Shown: piece after piece, positions 14,101-22,511 of the stretch
Layout of the letters: each line of letters opens with the position of its first letter
Position numbering within the stretch: the first letter of the stretch is position 1
DNA from: an uncultured Parasphingopyxis sp.
GTDB taxonomy: Bacteria; Pseudomonadota; Alphaproteobacteria; Sphingomonadales; Sphingomonadaceae
Reading direction: 5' to 3'
NCBI GenBank assembly: GCA_905479515.1
Contig: CAJQMX010000317.1
Location: forward strand, 1 to 22,511
Length of the DNA: 22,511 nt
The notes under the pieces: model-generated
Seen by the model: the letters and a program-made list of their open reading frames with translations, nothing else
Databases searched by the model: none
What the model was told of the DNA's origin: nothing
Position numbers and translations under genes: made by a program

Positions 14101-15378
14101 ATGAAATATCGACCGAAAACCCGCCAGGCAAGATCCCGGCGCCCATTGTTGGCATTGCCGGCCTTAGCGCTATATGTCCCCGTCTTTTCCCTTCAAGCCG
14201 AACCACTCACGTTCGCAGAAGCGGTCGAACTGGCAGAGACAGCGACGCCAGCAATAGAGGCCCGGTCGCTCGTTGTTGAAGCGGCGCAGAGCGCCGCGAT
14301 TGCGGCCGATCAACTTCCAGATCCGAAACTCAGCGTCGACATAATGGATCGGAGAATTGCTGGCCCATTCGAGATTTCTCCGCGGCCGGGTCGTGACGGA
14401 TTTCCCAGGCAAAGGATCGGTATCAGCCAGGATATTCCCAATGGCGCAAAAAGACGCGCCCGGGCAGGTCAGGCGATGGCGGACATAACAGTGGCTAGAG
14501 CCAATAAGGAAACTTTGGTTCAGGATGTGCAGCTTTATTCTGCGCTTTCCTGGATCGATCTCTATTACGCCCAGCGGCGGCTCCAAATACTGGAAGTTTT
14601 GCAGCAAAGCCTCAATGAAGTGTCGGCAACGGTTGGCGCGCGCCTTGAATCAGGGACCACACGTCCAGCTCAAGCGTTCGAGCCGGAACGGCTGATCGCG
14701 AAACTAGCTGACCGGCGCTCGCTGCGTGCCGCTGATATTGAAAAGGCACGGGCAATGCTCGCTCGGTGGACCGGCGTCGAAAGCCCCGAAACCGAAGGGA
14801 CGCTCCCTGAATTCACCATTGACCGGGATGCTCTTGTCAGCACGATCAAGGAGCTACCCATTCTGGACATTCAGGATGCGAAAGTCGAACGGGCCGACGC
14901 CGACGTGGAACTGGCGCGGGCGAACAAGCGACCCGACTTCAGTGTGAATGCCTCTTATGTGCATCGCCGGCCGGAATATGGCGAATATGTCTCGGTTGGT
15001 GTAACGATCGATCTACCGTTATTTGCAAAAAAGCGGCAAAACCCGATCATCGACGCGCGAATTTTGGAAGCCAGCGCAGCCCGGCTGGAAGCCAATGATC
15101 TGGAAAGGCAATTGCACGCAGAGCTCTCCAGCGATCTCGCTGCAAACCGGTCTTACCGGGAAAACTGGGAACGGTCCAAAAACACACTTTTACCCTTGGC
15201 CAAAAAACAGGCTGAACTGGAACGGGTTAGCTACGGCGCCGGCCGCGTTGATCTGGACACGGCGCTCAATGCAGCCGTGACCTTCGCAGAGGCGGAAATC
15301 GATCTGCTCGACCGGGAAGCCACGTTGGTTCGCGACACAGTTCGCATCAAATATACTTATGAGAGGAACCAGCCATGA
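14101..15378 (+). CDS. cusC: Outer membrane efflux protein, TolC family (CusC/CzcC-like)
   Basis: This 425-residue TolC-family protein forms the outer membrane channel of the tripartite metal efflux system. A signal peptide (ending near LQA-EP, about residue 34) is followed by two repeats of long helices and strands, including SLVVEAAQSAAIAADQLPDP and GVTIDLPLFAKKRQNP, and a late coiled-coil stretch ending RIKYTYERNQ. No Cys follows the signal sequence, so unlike E. coli CusC it does not look like a lipoprotein; this is nearer to CzcC-type members. Its stop codon overlaps the start of the adaptor gene in ATGA. The ribosome binding site is weak. Regulation is unknown; inverted repeats occur in the 190 bases upstream. 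Confidence 0.92.
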   Translation: MKYRPKTRQARSRRPLLALPALALYVPVFSLQAEPLTFAEAVELAETATPAIEARSLVVEAAQSAAIAADQLPDPKLSVDIMDRRIAGPFEISPRPGRDGFPRQRIGISQDIPNGAKRRARAGQAMADITVARANKETLVQDVQLYSALSWIDLYYAQRRLQILEVLQQSLNEVSATVGARLESGTTRPAQAFEPERLIAKLADRRSLRAADIEKARAMLARWTGVESPETEGTLPEFTIDRDALVSTIKELPILDIQDAKVERADADVELARANKRPDFSVNASYVHRRPEYGEYVSVGVTIDLPLFAKKRQNPIIDARILEASAARLEANDLERQLHAELSSDLAANRSYRENWERSKNTLLPLAKKQAELERVSYGAGRVDLDTALNAAVTFAEAEIDLLDREATLVRDTVRIKYTYERNQP

Positions 15379-16865
15379 CGCTGACATCCATCCAAGACAA
15401 TAAATGGCGCGTGCTTGTTCTTGCTACGGTTCTGGCCGCGGGCGGTGGCGGATATTGGCTCGGCACTGGCGGGGCGGGCGATAGCAGTAAAACCGCGACT
15501 ACGCAGGGCGACGGGGATATCCTCTATTATTATGATCCGATGTTTCCCCAGCAAAAATTTGACGCACCGGGCAAGTCTCCGTTCATGGATATGCAGCTTG
15601 TTCCCAAATATGCTGGCGAAGCCAGTGATGGGAATGCCAGCGAGCCGGGGATCACCATTTCTCCGGATATTGCGCAAAATCTGGGTATCCGCACCGCTGA
15701 GGCGTTGGTTGGAAAAATTGAGTCCAAGCTCCGTGTAACGGGAACAATCGAGTTTAACGAACGCGATATCGCCATTGTTCAGGCCAGGTCGGGCGGATTT
15801 GTCCAGCGCACCTATCGCCGTGCTCCCAGCGACATTGTGCCCGCTGGAGCTCCCTTGGCTGACATATTGGTGCCCGACTGGGGCGGCGCACAGGCAGAAT
15901 ATCTTGCGCTAGCACGAAGCGGCAATGACCACTTTGCCACAGCGGCAAAGGAACGGATGCGGCTGCTGGGCATGCCAGACGATCTGATCCGCCGGGTAGA
16001 GCGAAGTGGAAGGCAGCAAAGCGTTTACACGGTGTCCGCGCCCATCGGCGGGGTGATCGAAAGCCTGAGCGTAAGAGAAGGTATGACCTTGGCTGAAGGC
16101 CAGCCGCTGGCACAGATTAACGGACTGAATACCGTATGGCTGAATGTTGCCATTCCCGAAGCAAGGGCCTCGGAAATACGGGTAGGGCAGCGCGCCGTTG
16201 CTGAACTGCAAAGCTTCCCCGATATGGAGTTTGCGGGCAAAGTCATTGCGATTTTGCCTTCCGTCGAAAGCGGCAGCAGAACGCTCACCGGACGGATCGA
16301 ACTAGCCAATAAAGGCGGACGACTTCGTCCCGGCATGTTCGCTACCGTAGATATGGGTGACACGGGCAGTCCTGCTATTCTGGTCCCCACCGAAGCGATT
16401 ATCGCAACCGGAACGCGCAACTTGGTAATGCTAGCGAATGGCAAGGGTCGCTATCGCCCGGCAGAGGTCAAAATAGGCCGCGAAGGCGGCGGACAGACGG
16501 AAATATTGGCCGGCCTATTACCAGGTGAAAAAGTAATTGTTTCTGGCCAGTTTCTGGTCGATTCAGAAGCGAGCCTTTCAGGGATCAAAGTGCGTCCGAT
16601 TGAGGGTGAGCAGAAAAGCGCGCCCAAGAAAATGTCCGGCTATCAAACATCCGGCAGAATTGAAGCGATCACAAGCGGCGCGGTCACCTTGTCGCACGAA
16701 CCCGTGCCTGCCCTCAAATGGCCAGCCATGACGATGGACTTCAAACTCGCCAAACCGGGTTTGTTGCGCGGCTTTAAAAAAGGCGACCGCGTGACCTTCC
16801 GCTTCATGCAAATGGAAACCGGATCAACCATCACCAGCATTAGCCGCGCAGAGGCCAACCAATGA
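15375..16865 (+). CDS. cusB: CusB-type efflux adaptor fused to a CusF-like domain
   Basis: This 496-residue periplasmic adaptor links the RND pump to the channel. An N-terminal membrane anchor/signal (about 11-30) precedes a heavy-metal-binding domain at 50-80. Here M56, M71 and M73 keep the spacing of the three metal-binding Met of E. coli CusB. The barrel-sandwich, lipoyl and membrane-proximal domains follow (about 90-405). The C-terminus (about 420-492) is a CusF-like domain in which H441, W449, M452 and M454 reproduce the spacing of the CusF Cu/Ag site (H36, W44, M47, M49), so the metallochaperone is part of the adaptor. SilB-like proteins are known to share this layout. The gene overlaps its neighbours by 4 bases at both ends, showing tight translational coupling. 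Confidence 0.94.
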   Translation: MTLTSIQDNKWRVLVLATVLAAGGGGYWLGTGGAGDSSKTATTQGDGDILYYYDPMFPQQKFDAPGKSPFMDMQLVPKYAGEASDGNASEPGITISPDIAQNLGIRTAEALVGKIESKLRVTGTIEFNERDIAIVQARSGGFVQRTYRRAPSDIVPAGAPLADILVPDWGGAQAEYLALARSGNDHFATAAKERMRLLGMPDDLIRRVERSGRQQSVYTVSAPIGGVIESLSVREGMTLAEGQPLAQINGLNTVWLNVAIPEARASEIRVGQRAVAELQSFPDMEFAGKVIAILPSVESGSRTLTGRIELANKGGRLRPGMFATVDMGDTGSPAILVPTEAIIATGTRNLVMLANGKGRYRPAEVKIGREGGGQTEILAGLLPGEKVIVSGQFLVDSEASLSGIKVRPIEGEQKSAPKKMSGYQTSGRIEAITSGAVTLSHEPVPALKWPAMTMDFKLAKPGLLRGFKKGDRVTFRFMQMETGSTITSISRAEANQ

Positions 16866-19800
16866 TCGAAAAGGTCATACGGCTCAGCGTAAATGCGCGC
16901 ATATTTGTCCTGCTCATAATGGCGGCATTGCTGGCGTCGGGTATCTGGGCCGTCAGAACCATGCCGGTCGATGCCCTGCCGGACCTTTCCGATGTGCAGG
17001 TCATTATTCGCACCCCCTATCCCGGACAGGCTCCGCAGATCGTCGAAAATCAGGTTACCTATCCCATCACAACCACAATGCTGTCGGTTCCGGGGTCACG
17101 CGCGGTGCGCGGCTATTCATTCAATGGAGACAGCTATGTCTATGTGCTGTTTGATGACAGCACCGATCTCTATTGGGCACGTTCGCGGGTTCTGGAATAT
17201 CTCAATCAGGTTCAAGCCGATCTGCCGACCGGCGTTGTCCCGACGCTGGGGCCAGACGCAACCGGTGTCGGCTGGATCTATGAATATGCCCTTGTCGACC
17301 GAACCGGGCGCAATGACCTGTCCCAGCTTCGCTCGTTGCAGGACTGGTTCCTCCGCTATGAATTGCAGACCATTCCCGGCGTTGCGGAAGTCGCGTCCAT
17401 TGGCGGTATGGTGAAACAATATCAGGTTGTGCTTGATCCTGACCGGATGGTGTCTCTGGGGATTGACCAAGACAGCGTGATCAAGGCGATCCAGAACGCA
17501 AATCAGGAAGTCGGCGGTTCGATCGTGGAACTGGCCGAACGCGAATATATCGTGAGGGCCAACGGCTATCTGGAAAATCTAAATGATTTCCGGGCCATTC
17601 CCTTAAAAACCGCGCGCGGCGGTATTCCCGTCACCTTGGGTGATATTGCGCGGATTCAAATAGGCCCCGAAATCAGACGCGGGATAGCAGAACTGAACGG
17701 TGAAGGCGAAGTGGCTGGCGGCGTCATCATCTTGCGCTCCGGTAAAAACGCCCGCGAGACTATTGCCGGGGTGAAAGCGAAGCTTGCGACGCTCAAGCAG
17801 AGCCTGCCGCCCGGAGTCGAGGTTGTGACGACCTATGACCGTTCCGAACTGATCGACAAGGCGGTCGATAATCTCACCACGAAATTGCTCGAAGAATTTA
17901 TCGTCGTTGCAATTGTGTGCGCATTGTTCCTTTGGCACGCGCGCTCTGCGCTCGTGGCTATTCTAACCCTACCGCTTGGTATATTGATCGCATTTCTGGT
18001 CATGCGCTTTCAGGGGATTAACGCTAATATCATGTCGCTTGGCGGAATTGCCATTGCCATTGGCGCGATGGTCGATGCCGCCATTGTCATGATTGAGAAT
18101 GCGCACAAGCATCTTGAAAAATGGCAGAATGACAACCCGGACGCCGAAATGCCGGGCGAAAAGCGATGGCAGCTGATCGTCGATGCAGCGGTTGAAGTTG
18201 GCCCGGCGCTTTTCCTCAGCCTGCTCATCATCACCTTTTCATTCCTGCCGATCTTTACCCTGGAAGGGCAAGAAGGACGGCTATTCTCCCCACTGGCATT
18301 CACAAAAACCTACGCGATGGCGGGGGCTGCCATTCTCTCGATCACCTTGATACCGGTTTTGATGGGCTATTTCATTCGCGGAAAAATACCGTCCGAAGAG
18401 AAAAATCCGATCAGTCGCTTCCTCATGAAAATCTATAGGCCAGCACTCGACTGGTCGCTCAAAAGCCCGAAAAAACTGCTCGTGATCGCGCTGCTCATCT
18501 TTGCTACCAGCGCTTGGCCGATCAGCCAGCTTGGCGGCGAGTTCATGCCGCAAATGGATGAAGGCGATTTGCTTTACATGCCCAATGCCCTGCCGGGGCT
18601 ATCTCCGGCGAAAGCCTCAGAACTGCTTCAACAGACCAACCGATTGATAAAATCGGTGCCTGAAGTGGAAACAGTGTTCGGTAAGGCTGGGCGCGCCGAT
18701 ACAGCAACTGATCCTGCTCCGCTAACCATGTTCGAGACGACCATCCATTTCAAGCCGAAGGAAGAATGGCGCGCGGGCATGACGTCGGACAAGCTGATTG
18801 AGGAGCTCGACAAAGCGGTCAGGGTTCCCGGACTGGCCAATTTCTGGATTCCGCCGATCCGCAACCGTATCGAAATGCTCTCGACGGGAATTAAAAGCCC
18901 GATCGGGATCAAGGTGTCGGGTGATAATCTCGATGCAATTGACAAGGTCGCCCAGAAAATCGAGGCTGCTGCCAAAAAGGTTGAAGGTGTCAGTTCGGCC
19001 CTGGCGGAAAGACTGACCGGCGGAAGCTATATCGACATTGATATCGACCGCGCGGCTGCCGCCCGTTACGGACTCAATATTTCCGATGTCCAGTCTGTCG
19101 TATCGAGCGCAATCGGGGGCAAGAATGTTGGCGAAACCGTCGAAGGGCTCGCCCGCTATCCGATAAGCGTCCGCTATCCGCGGGAGATACGTGATAGCCT
19201 GGAAAACCTGCGAAATCTTCCGGTTCTCACGCCATCCTTGCAGCAGATTACCTTGGGCACGGTCGCCGACATTGACATCAGTTCCGGTCCGCCGATGCTG
19301 CGCAGTGAAAATGGGCGGCCATCAACCTGGATATACGTCGATACCAGGGGACGCGATCTGGTGTCGGTGGTTGCAGATTTGCAAGCGGCCATTGGCAAGG
19401 AGGTTGATCTGCCACCGGGTGTTAGCGTGGCTTATACCGGGCAGTTCGAGTATCTGCAACGCGCAACCAATCGGCTGATGGTGGTCGTGCCCGCCACTTT
19501 GGCGATCATCTTCTTTCTGCTCTATCTGACCTTCCGCCGTTTTGATGAAGCGTTGCTGATCATGGCAACATTGCCATTCGCATTCACCGGCGGATTATGG
19601 CTGCTCTATGCGATGGGCCTCAACCAGTCGATTGCAACTGCGGTTGGTTTTATCGCGCTTGCCGGCGTGTCAGCAGAGTTTGGCGTGGTGATGCTGATCT
19701 ATCTGAAACAGGCACTGGAAGCGCGCGGCGAAAAGCCGGACGCAGAGCAGGTGAAACAGGCAGTGCGTGAAGGCGCATTGCTGCGAATACGGCCAAAGGC

Positions 19801-19990
19801 GATGACCGTAGCGGTGATCTTGGCAGGCCTTTTCCCGATCCTCATCGGCGAAGGCGCCGGGTCGGAAGTGATGCGCCGGATTGCCGCTCCGATGGTCGGC
19901 GGCATGCTGAGCGCGCCTTTGCTTTCGCTATTTGTTGTGCCCGCAGCATATTATCTGCTTCGCAGACGCGAGGCGGAAAAGCTGAAATGA
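16862..19990 (+). CDS. cusA: CusA-type heavy-metal RND efflux pump
   Basis: This 1042-residue inner membrane pump expels Cu(I)/Ag(I) using the proton gradient. M573, M623 and M672 occupy the same positions as the three substrate-binding Met of E. coli CusA, in [19 protein letters not shown] and [11 protein letters not shown]405 in [16 protein letters not shown] matches the proton-relay Asp. Twelve transmembrane helices and two large periplasmic loops are as expected for the HME-RND family. The methionine triad argues for monovalent metals rather than the Zn/Co/Ni pumps of the CzcA group. The start overlaps the adaptor stop codon in ATGA. An 82-base gap separates it from the next gene. No adjacent two-component system is present, unlike in E. 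coli. Confidence 0.97.
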   Translation: MIEKVIRLSVNARIFVLLIMAALLASGIWAVRTMPVDALPDLSDVQVIIRTPYPGQAPQIVENQVTYPITTTMLSVPGSRAVRGYSFNGDSYVYVLFDDSTDLYWARSRVLEYLNQVQADLPTGVVPTLGPDATGVGWIYEYALVDRTGRNDLSQLRSLQDWFLRYELQTIPGVAEVASIGGMVKQYQVVLDPDRMVSLGIDQDSVIKAIQNANQEVGGSIVELAEREYIVRANGYLENLNDFRAIPLKTARGGIPVTLGDIARIQIGPEIRRGIAELNGEGEVAGGVIILRSGKNARETIAGVKAKLATLKQSLPPGVEVVTTYDRSELIDKAVDNLTTKLLEEFIVVAIVCALFLWHARSALVAILTLPLGILIAFLVMRFQGINANIMSLGGIAIAIGAMVDAAIVMIENAHKHLEKWQNDNPDAEMPGEKRWQLIVDAAVEVGPALFLSLLIITFSFLPIFTLEGQEGRLFSPLAFTKTYAMAGAAILSITLIPVLMGYFIRGKIPSEEKNPISRFLMKIYRPALDWSLKSPKKLLVIALLIFATSAWPISQLGGEFMPQMDEGDLLYMPNALPGLSPAKASELLQQTNRLIKSVPEVETVFGKAGRADTATDPAPLTMFETTIHFKPKEEWRAGMTSDKLIEELDKAVRVPGLANFWIPPIRNRIEMLSTGIKSPIGIKVSGDNLDAIDKVAQKIEAAAKKVEGVSSALAERLTGGSYIDIDIDRAAAARYGLNISDVQSVVSSAIGGKNVGETVEGLARYPISVRYPREIRDSLENLRNLPVLTPSLQQITLGTVADIDISSGPPMLRSENGRPSTWIYVDTRGRDLVSVVADLQAAIGKEVDLPPGVSVAYTGQFEYLQRATNRLMVVVPATLAIIFFLLYLTFRRFDEALLIMATLPFAFTGGLWLLYAMGLNQSIATAVGFIALAGVSAEFGVVMLIYLKQALEARGEKPDAEQVKQAVREGALLRIRPKAMTVAVILAGLFPILIGEGAGSEVMRRIAAPMVGGMLSAPLLSLFVVPAAYYLLRRREAEKLK

Positions 19991-20072
19991 TTTTGACCCA
20001 ACTTCCTACATTGCACAGTTTCCCGACCGCAGCGGGTCCTGTTTCGCTATTCAAAACCGGAGTTGTCGTATC

Positions 20073-20534
20073 ATGAACTTTGACAAGCAACCTGAAGTGC
20101 ACGTCGCGATTTTCGGCTTTATGACCTCCTTCATCTGGGAGTTTCTGCAGATGCCCTTTTTTGATGTCGGACAGGCAACCTATTGGGAGAGGACATTGGG
20201 CTGCACGCAAGCAAGTTTCGGCGATGCCGGGATCCTGCTCGTCGCCTATTCGCTCGTCTCTTTGCTCAAACGAAATAGATACTGGATGTTCGATCCAAAG
20301 ATCTGGATGTTGGGGGTCTATTTGGGAACGGGTCTGACAATCACGCTAGTCATCGAAATATTCGCGACGAAGGTGCCGCGCGACTGGGATTGGGGTTGGC
20401 GCTATAGCGACCTTATGCCGGTCATACCGTTTGTAGATGTCGGCCTGATCCCTATTGTGATGTGGATCGTTATACCTTCGATCACACTCTGGTTCGCGAG
20501 AAGGCAGCCCCAAGTAGACAGGAAAGATCCATGA
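20073..20534 (+). CDS. Unrecognised four-helix membrane protein
   Basis: A 153-residue protein that I do not recognise. Four hydrophobic stretches are visible, at about 10-28, 52-65, 80-102 and 116-143. The membrane borders are rich in aromatic residues (WEFLQMPFF, DWDWGWRYSD), and there is one Cys in LGCTQ. There is no signal peptide or metal-binding repeat. GGAG ten bases before the ATG may be the ribosome binding site. The gene starts 82 bases after the pump gene on the same strand, and its stop overlaps the next start in ATGA, so it belongs to a three-gene set with the small soluble protein and the APC permease. Its role in metal resistance is not shown by the sequence. Confidence 0.75.
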   Translation: MNFDKQPEVHVAIFGFMTSFIWEFLQMPFFDVGQATYWERTLGCTQASFGDAGILLVAYSLVSLLKRNRYWMFDPKIWMLGVYLGTGLTITLVIEIFATKVPRDWDWGWRYSDLMPVIPFVDVGLIPIVMWIVIPSITLWFARRQPQVDRKDP

Positions 20535-20878
20535 CTGATAAAAAAGACGCCGAGCTATATCGGGACCCTTATCGTGCGCTTTCCCGCTGGGACAATGAAG
20601 GTGGCGCACAAACCGAAGAGGATAACCGGACATCGGAATATCCGCACATAGGTAACGCCGAACTCGTCCAGCTTAGAGTTCGCGTTATTGCACTGGAGAA
20701 TATCGTGTTGGCTCTGCTTTCGGAAAGCCCAGATAAAACCCATGAAAAAGTTCGTGCATTGGCAGAACTTATTTCACCCAGGGAGGATGCGACACAACAT
20801 CCTCTGACAACGGAAGCGGTATCGCATATGAACCGCTTTGCGGACCGGGCAGCGCGATTTAGAAGTGAATGGCGATGA
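20531..20878 (+). CDS. Unrecognised small soluble protein
   Basis: A 115-residue acidic/charged protein without signal peptide or membrane helix. The middle (LVQLRVRVIALENIVLALLSES) looks like a helix able to form a coiled coil. The start at 20531 was chosen because its ATG overlaps the preceding stop codon (ATGA) and AGGAAAG lies six bases upstream; a longer reading from 20462 would overlap the upstream gene by 70 bases. Its end overlaps the permease gene start. No family is recognised and no function is proposed beyond likely co-expression with its neighbours. Confidence 0.7.
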   Translation: MTDKKDAELYRDPYRALSRWDNEGGAQTEEDNRTSEYPHIGNAELVQLRVRVIALENIVLALLSESPDKTHEKVRALAELISPREDATQHPLTTEAVSHMNRFADRAARFRSEWR

Positions 20879-22242
20879 ACGACCACGGGAGCGCTGTGAA
20901 AACCGGTAAAAAAACCTCGTCCTACAAAGCGGGCAGCCTGACATTGGCGGGAACAGTGGCAATGGGCACCGGTGTTATGATCGGTGCGGGGATATTTGCT
21001 CTGACCGGGCAGGTTGCGGAATTATCCGGCCCATTATTCCCGCTGGCTTTCCTTATTGCCGCCGTGATCAGCGGATTTAGCGCTTATACCTATATCAAGG
21101 TGTCCAATAAATATCCTTCCGCTGGCGGCATCGCCATGATCCTGCAAAAGGCCTATGGACCCGCGACAGTGACGGGAGCCGCTGCGCTAATGATGGCCTT
21201 CTCGATGATCATCAATGAAAGCCTCGTTGCCCGGACGTTCGGGACTTACACATTGCAACTCTTCGACGTTGGCCGCGATTCCATCTTGGTGCCGATACTC
21301 GCTATCGGCCTGATCATTTTTGCCTTTCTCGTCAATATCGCAAGCAACAAGATTATCGGGTCGATTTCATCGGTCACTGCAATACTCAAAATCGGCGGCA
21401 TATTGATATTCTCTCTCGCGATACTTTGGGCCGCTGGTTTCACCTTTGAATCTGCGCAAAGTGCGCCAGAAAGCGCGGCCTCTCCGACCGGATTTATCGC
21501 CGGGATTGCCCTCGCCATTCTTGCGTTCAAGGGCTTTACGACAATTACCAACAGCGGCGGAGAAGTTGTCCATCCTGAAAAGAACGTAGGTCGTGCGATC
21601 ATGATCTCGCTGGCGATCTGTCTGCTCGTCTATATGGCGGTGGCCTTTGCGGTCGGCTCGACGCTTGGCATTGATGAAATTGCCGCGGCGAAGGACTATG
21701 CGCTCGCTGAAGCGGCCCGCCCGGCCTTTGGTGACTATGGTGTTTGGTTTACCGTTGCCATTGCCATTATTGCAACGGCATCGGGACTTCTTGCCAGTGT
21801 GTTTGCGGTCTCCCGCATGCTTGCGATGCTGACCGATATGGAGCTTATTCCGCACCGTCACTTTGGCATGCCTGGCGGCATTCAGACGCATACATTGGTT
21901 TATACCGTCATAGCAGCAGGCTTGCTGGCCGCATTTTTTGATCTGGGCCGTATCGCATCGCTTGGCGCGATTTTCTATCTGGTGATGGACATCGTCATCC
22001 ACTGGGGTGTGTTCAGATATTTACGTAAGGATGTAGGAGCCCAAGGATGGGTATTGCTGAGCGCGATATTTTTCGATGTCGTTGTGCTCGGCGCTTTCCT
22101 GATGATGAAAGCCAACAGTGATCCGTGGATTATAGTCATCGCATTTGTCGGCATCGTTATCATCGTCGGGTTCGAGAAATATTATTTGTCAAACAAGCGA
22201 AGTTTAACCGACGCCAACACGCATGGAGGGCATGGCAATTGA
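20869..22242 (+). CDS. APC-family permease
   Basis: A 457-residue integral membrane protein of the amino acid-polyamine-organocation superfamily with about 12 helices. The first helix carries the family signature MGTGVMIGAGIFALTG, with the glycine-rich break that contacts the substrate backbone. Later helices include GIALAILAFKGFTTITNSGGEV and the pattern ATASGLLASVFAVSRML. The substrate cannot be named from sequence; an amino acid or related compound is likely. Two start codons are possible: ATG at 20869, or ATG at 20875, which overlaps the preceding stop as ATGA like most junctions here. The C-terminal tail ends THGGHGN. Its presence at the end of a copper efflux series is unusual and may be operon hitch-hiking. 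Confidence 0.88.
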   Translation: MAMNDHGSAVKTGKKTSSYKAGSLTLAGTVAMGTGVMIGAGIFALTGQVAELSGPLFPLAFLIAAVISGFSAYTYIKVSNKYPSAGGIAMILQKAYGPATVTGAAALMMAFSMIINESLVARTFGTYTLQLFDVGRDSILVPILAIGLIIFAFLVNIASNKIIGSISSVTAILKIGGILIFSLAILWAAGFTFESAQSAPESAASPTGFIAGIALAILAFKGFTTITNSGGEVVHPEKNVGRAIMISLAICLLVYMAVAFAVGSTLGIDEIAAAKDYALAEAARPAFGDYGVWFTVAIAIIATASGLLASVFAVSRMLAMLTDMELIPHRHFGMPGGIQTHTLVYTVIAAGLLAAFFDLGRIASLGAIFYLVMDIVIHWGVFRYLRKDVGAQGWVLLSAIFFDVVVLGAFLMMKANSDPWIIVIAFVGIVIIVGFEKYYLSNKRSLTDANTHGGHGN

Positions 22243-22511
22243 ATGTCGGCTTTTGGTCAAAATCAATTTTTGAGTAATGGTCTGTTCTTGGGCGCATTTC
22301 AGATCGTCTGCGATTGGGCCGATTGCCGACGGTCCGGTTCTGTGCAGCTGGTCCGACTAGCGGACAAAAACGCAGAGCGATTGCAATGTCAGCTTCCGCA
22401 CCAGTTTCGGTCATTAGAATTGATTGGATGGAACATAAAAGCGGCTGGTCGGCAAACGCCCCTTTTTGGAGACATTCGCAGCTGCCCGGCTTTATGTCCG
22501 CTTCGCGCCCA
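22243..22511. other. Right-end stretch without a supported gene
   Basis: No gene is supported. Several small inverted repeats are present: GTCCG-ACTAG-CGGAC at 22351-22365; an AT-rich dyad TCAAAA-TTTTGA at 22257-22273 that could help end the permease transcript; and an imperfect dyad around ACATAAA near 22430-22447, matching the reverse of 22481-22500. The last pair resembles repeat-type intergenic sequence, but no second copy lies in the window. Confidence 0.4.

Noticed and set aside
21367..22002. Minus-strand reading frame of 211 codons inside the permease gene
   Set aside because: Its product is highly basic, low-complexity and antisense to clear APC transmembrane helices.

Overview
The window is a compact copper (and probably silver) resistance island from a Gram-negative bacterium. 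It has a TolC/RND efflux system, a TonB-independent outer membrane CopB, a Tat-exported CopA oxidase and ECF signalling. Protein style, moderate GC and gene content suggest an alphaproteobacterium, most likely a Sphingomonadales member. That placement is an inference from sequence style and was not tested by a search.

Left part (336-6544, all minus strand): a three-gene regulatory unit, anti-sigma (CnrY-like), periplasmic metal sensor (CnrX-like) and ECF sigma factor (CnrH-like), is followed by copA (multicopper oxidase), copB (outer membrane), an NTF2-like exported protein, a PepSY membrane protein and a DUF305 membrane protein. The genes are nearly contiguous. A repeated two-block motif, GAGGG-N16/17-CGTAT, lies upstream of copA, upstream of the anti-sigma gene and, divergently, upstream of the plus-strand operon at 6709. 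I read it as the promoter recognised by the local ECF sigma factor.

Middle part (6709-12470): a DUF2231 Met/His-rich membrane protein, a CopG-like DUF411 protein and an MDHSK-repeat protein form a plus-strand operon. It ends in a hairpin shared with the convergent csoR gene. A classical promoter whose -10 lies inside a CsoR-type operator (TACTATA-C6-TATAGTA) then drives a small two-TM protein and a copper P1B-type ATPase. A second small two-TM protein and a very Met-rich lipoprotein follow.

Right part (12640-22242): a DsbA-like protein lacking its second active-site cysteine and a small Cys-rich exported protein precede a Cus-type tripartite efflux operon (outer membrane CusC/CzcC-like, CusB-CusF fusion adaptor, CusA pump). 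Three more closely packed genes follow: an unrecognised membrane protein, an unrecognised small soluble protein and an APC-family permease.

Together the genes cover cytoplasmic export (P-type ATPase), periplasmic oxidation and sequestration (CopA, CopB, Met-rich proteins, CopG-like protein) and export across the outer membrane (CusCBA). At least two separate metal-sensing circuits control them: an ECF/CnrX-like circuit that senses the periplasm and a CsoR circuit that senses the cytoplasm. No RNA genes, CRISPR arrays, insertion sequences or replication origins were recognised.
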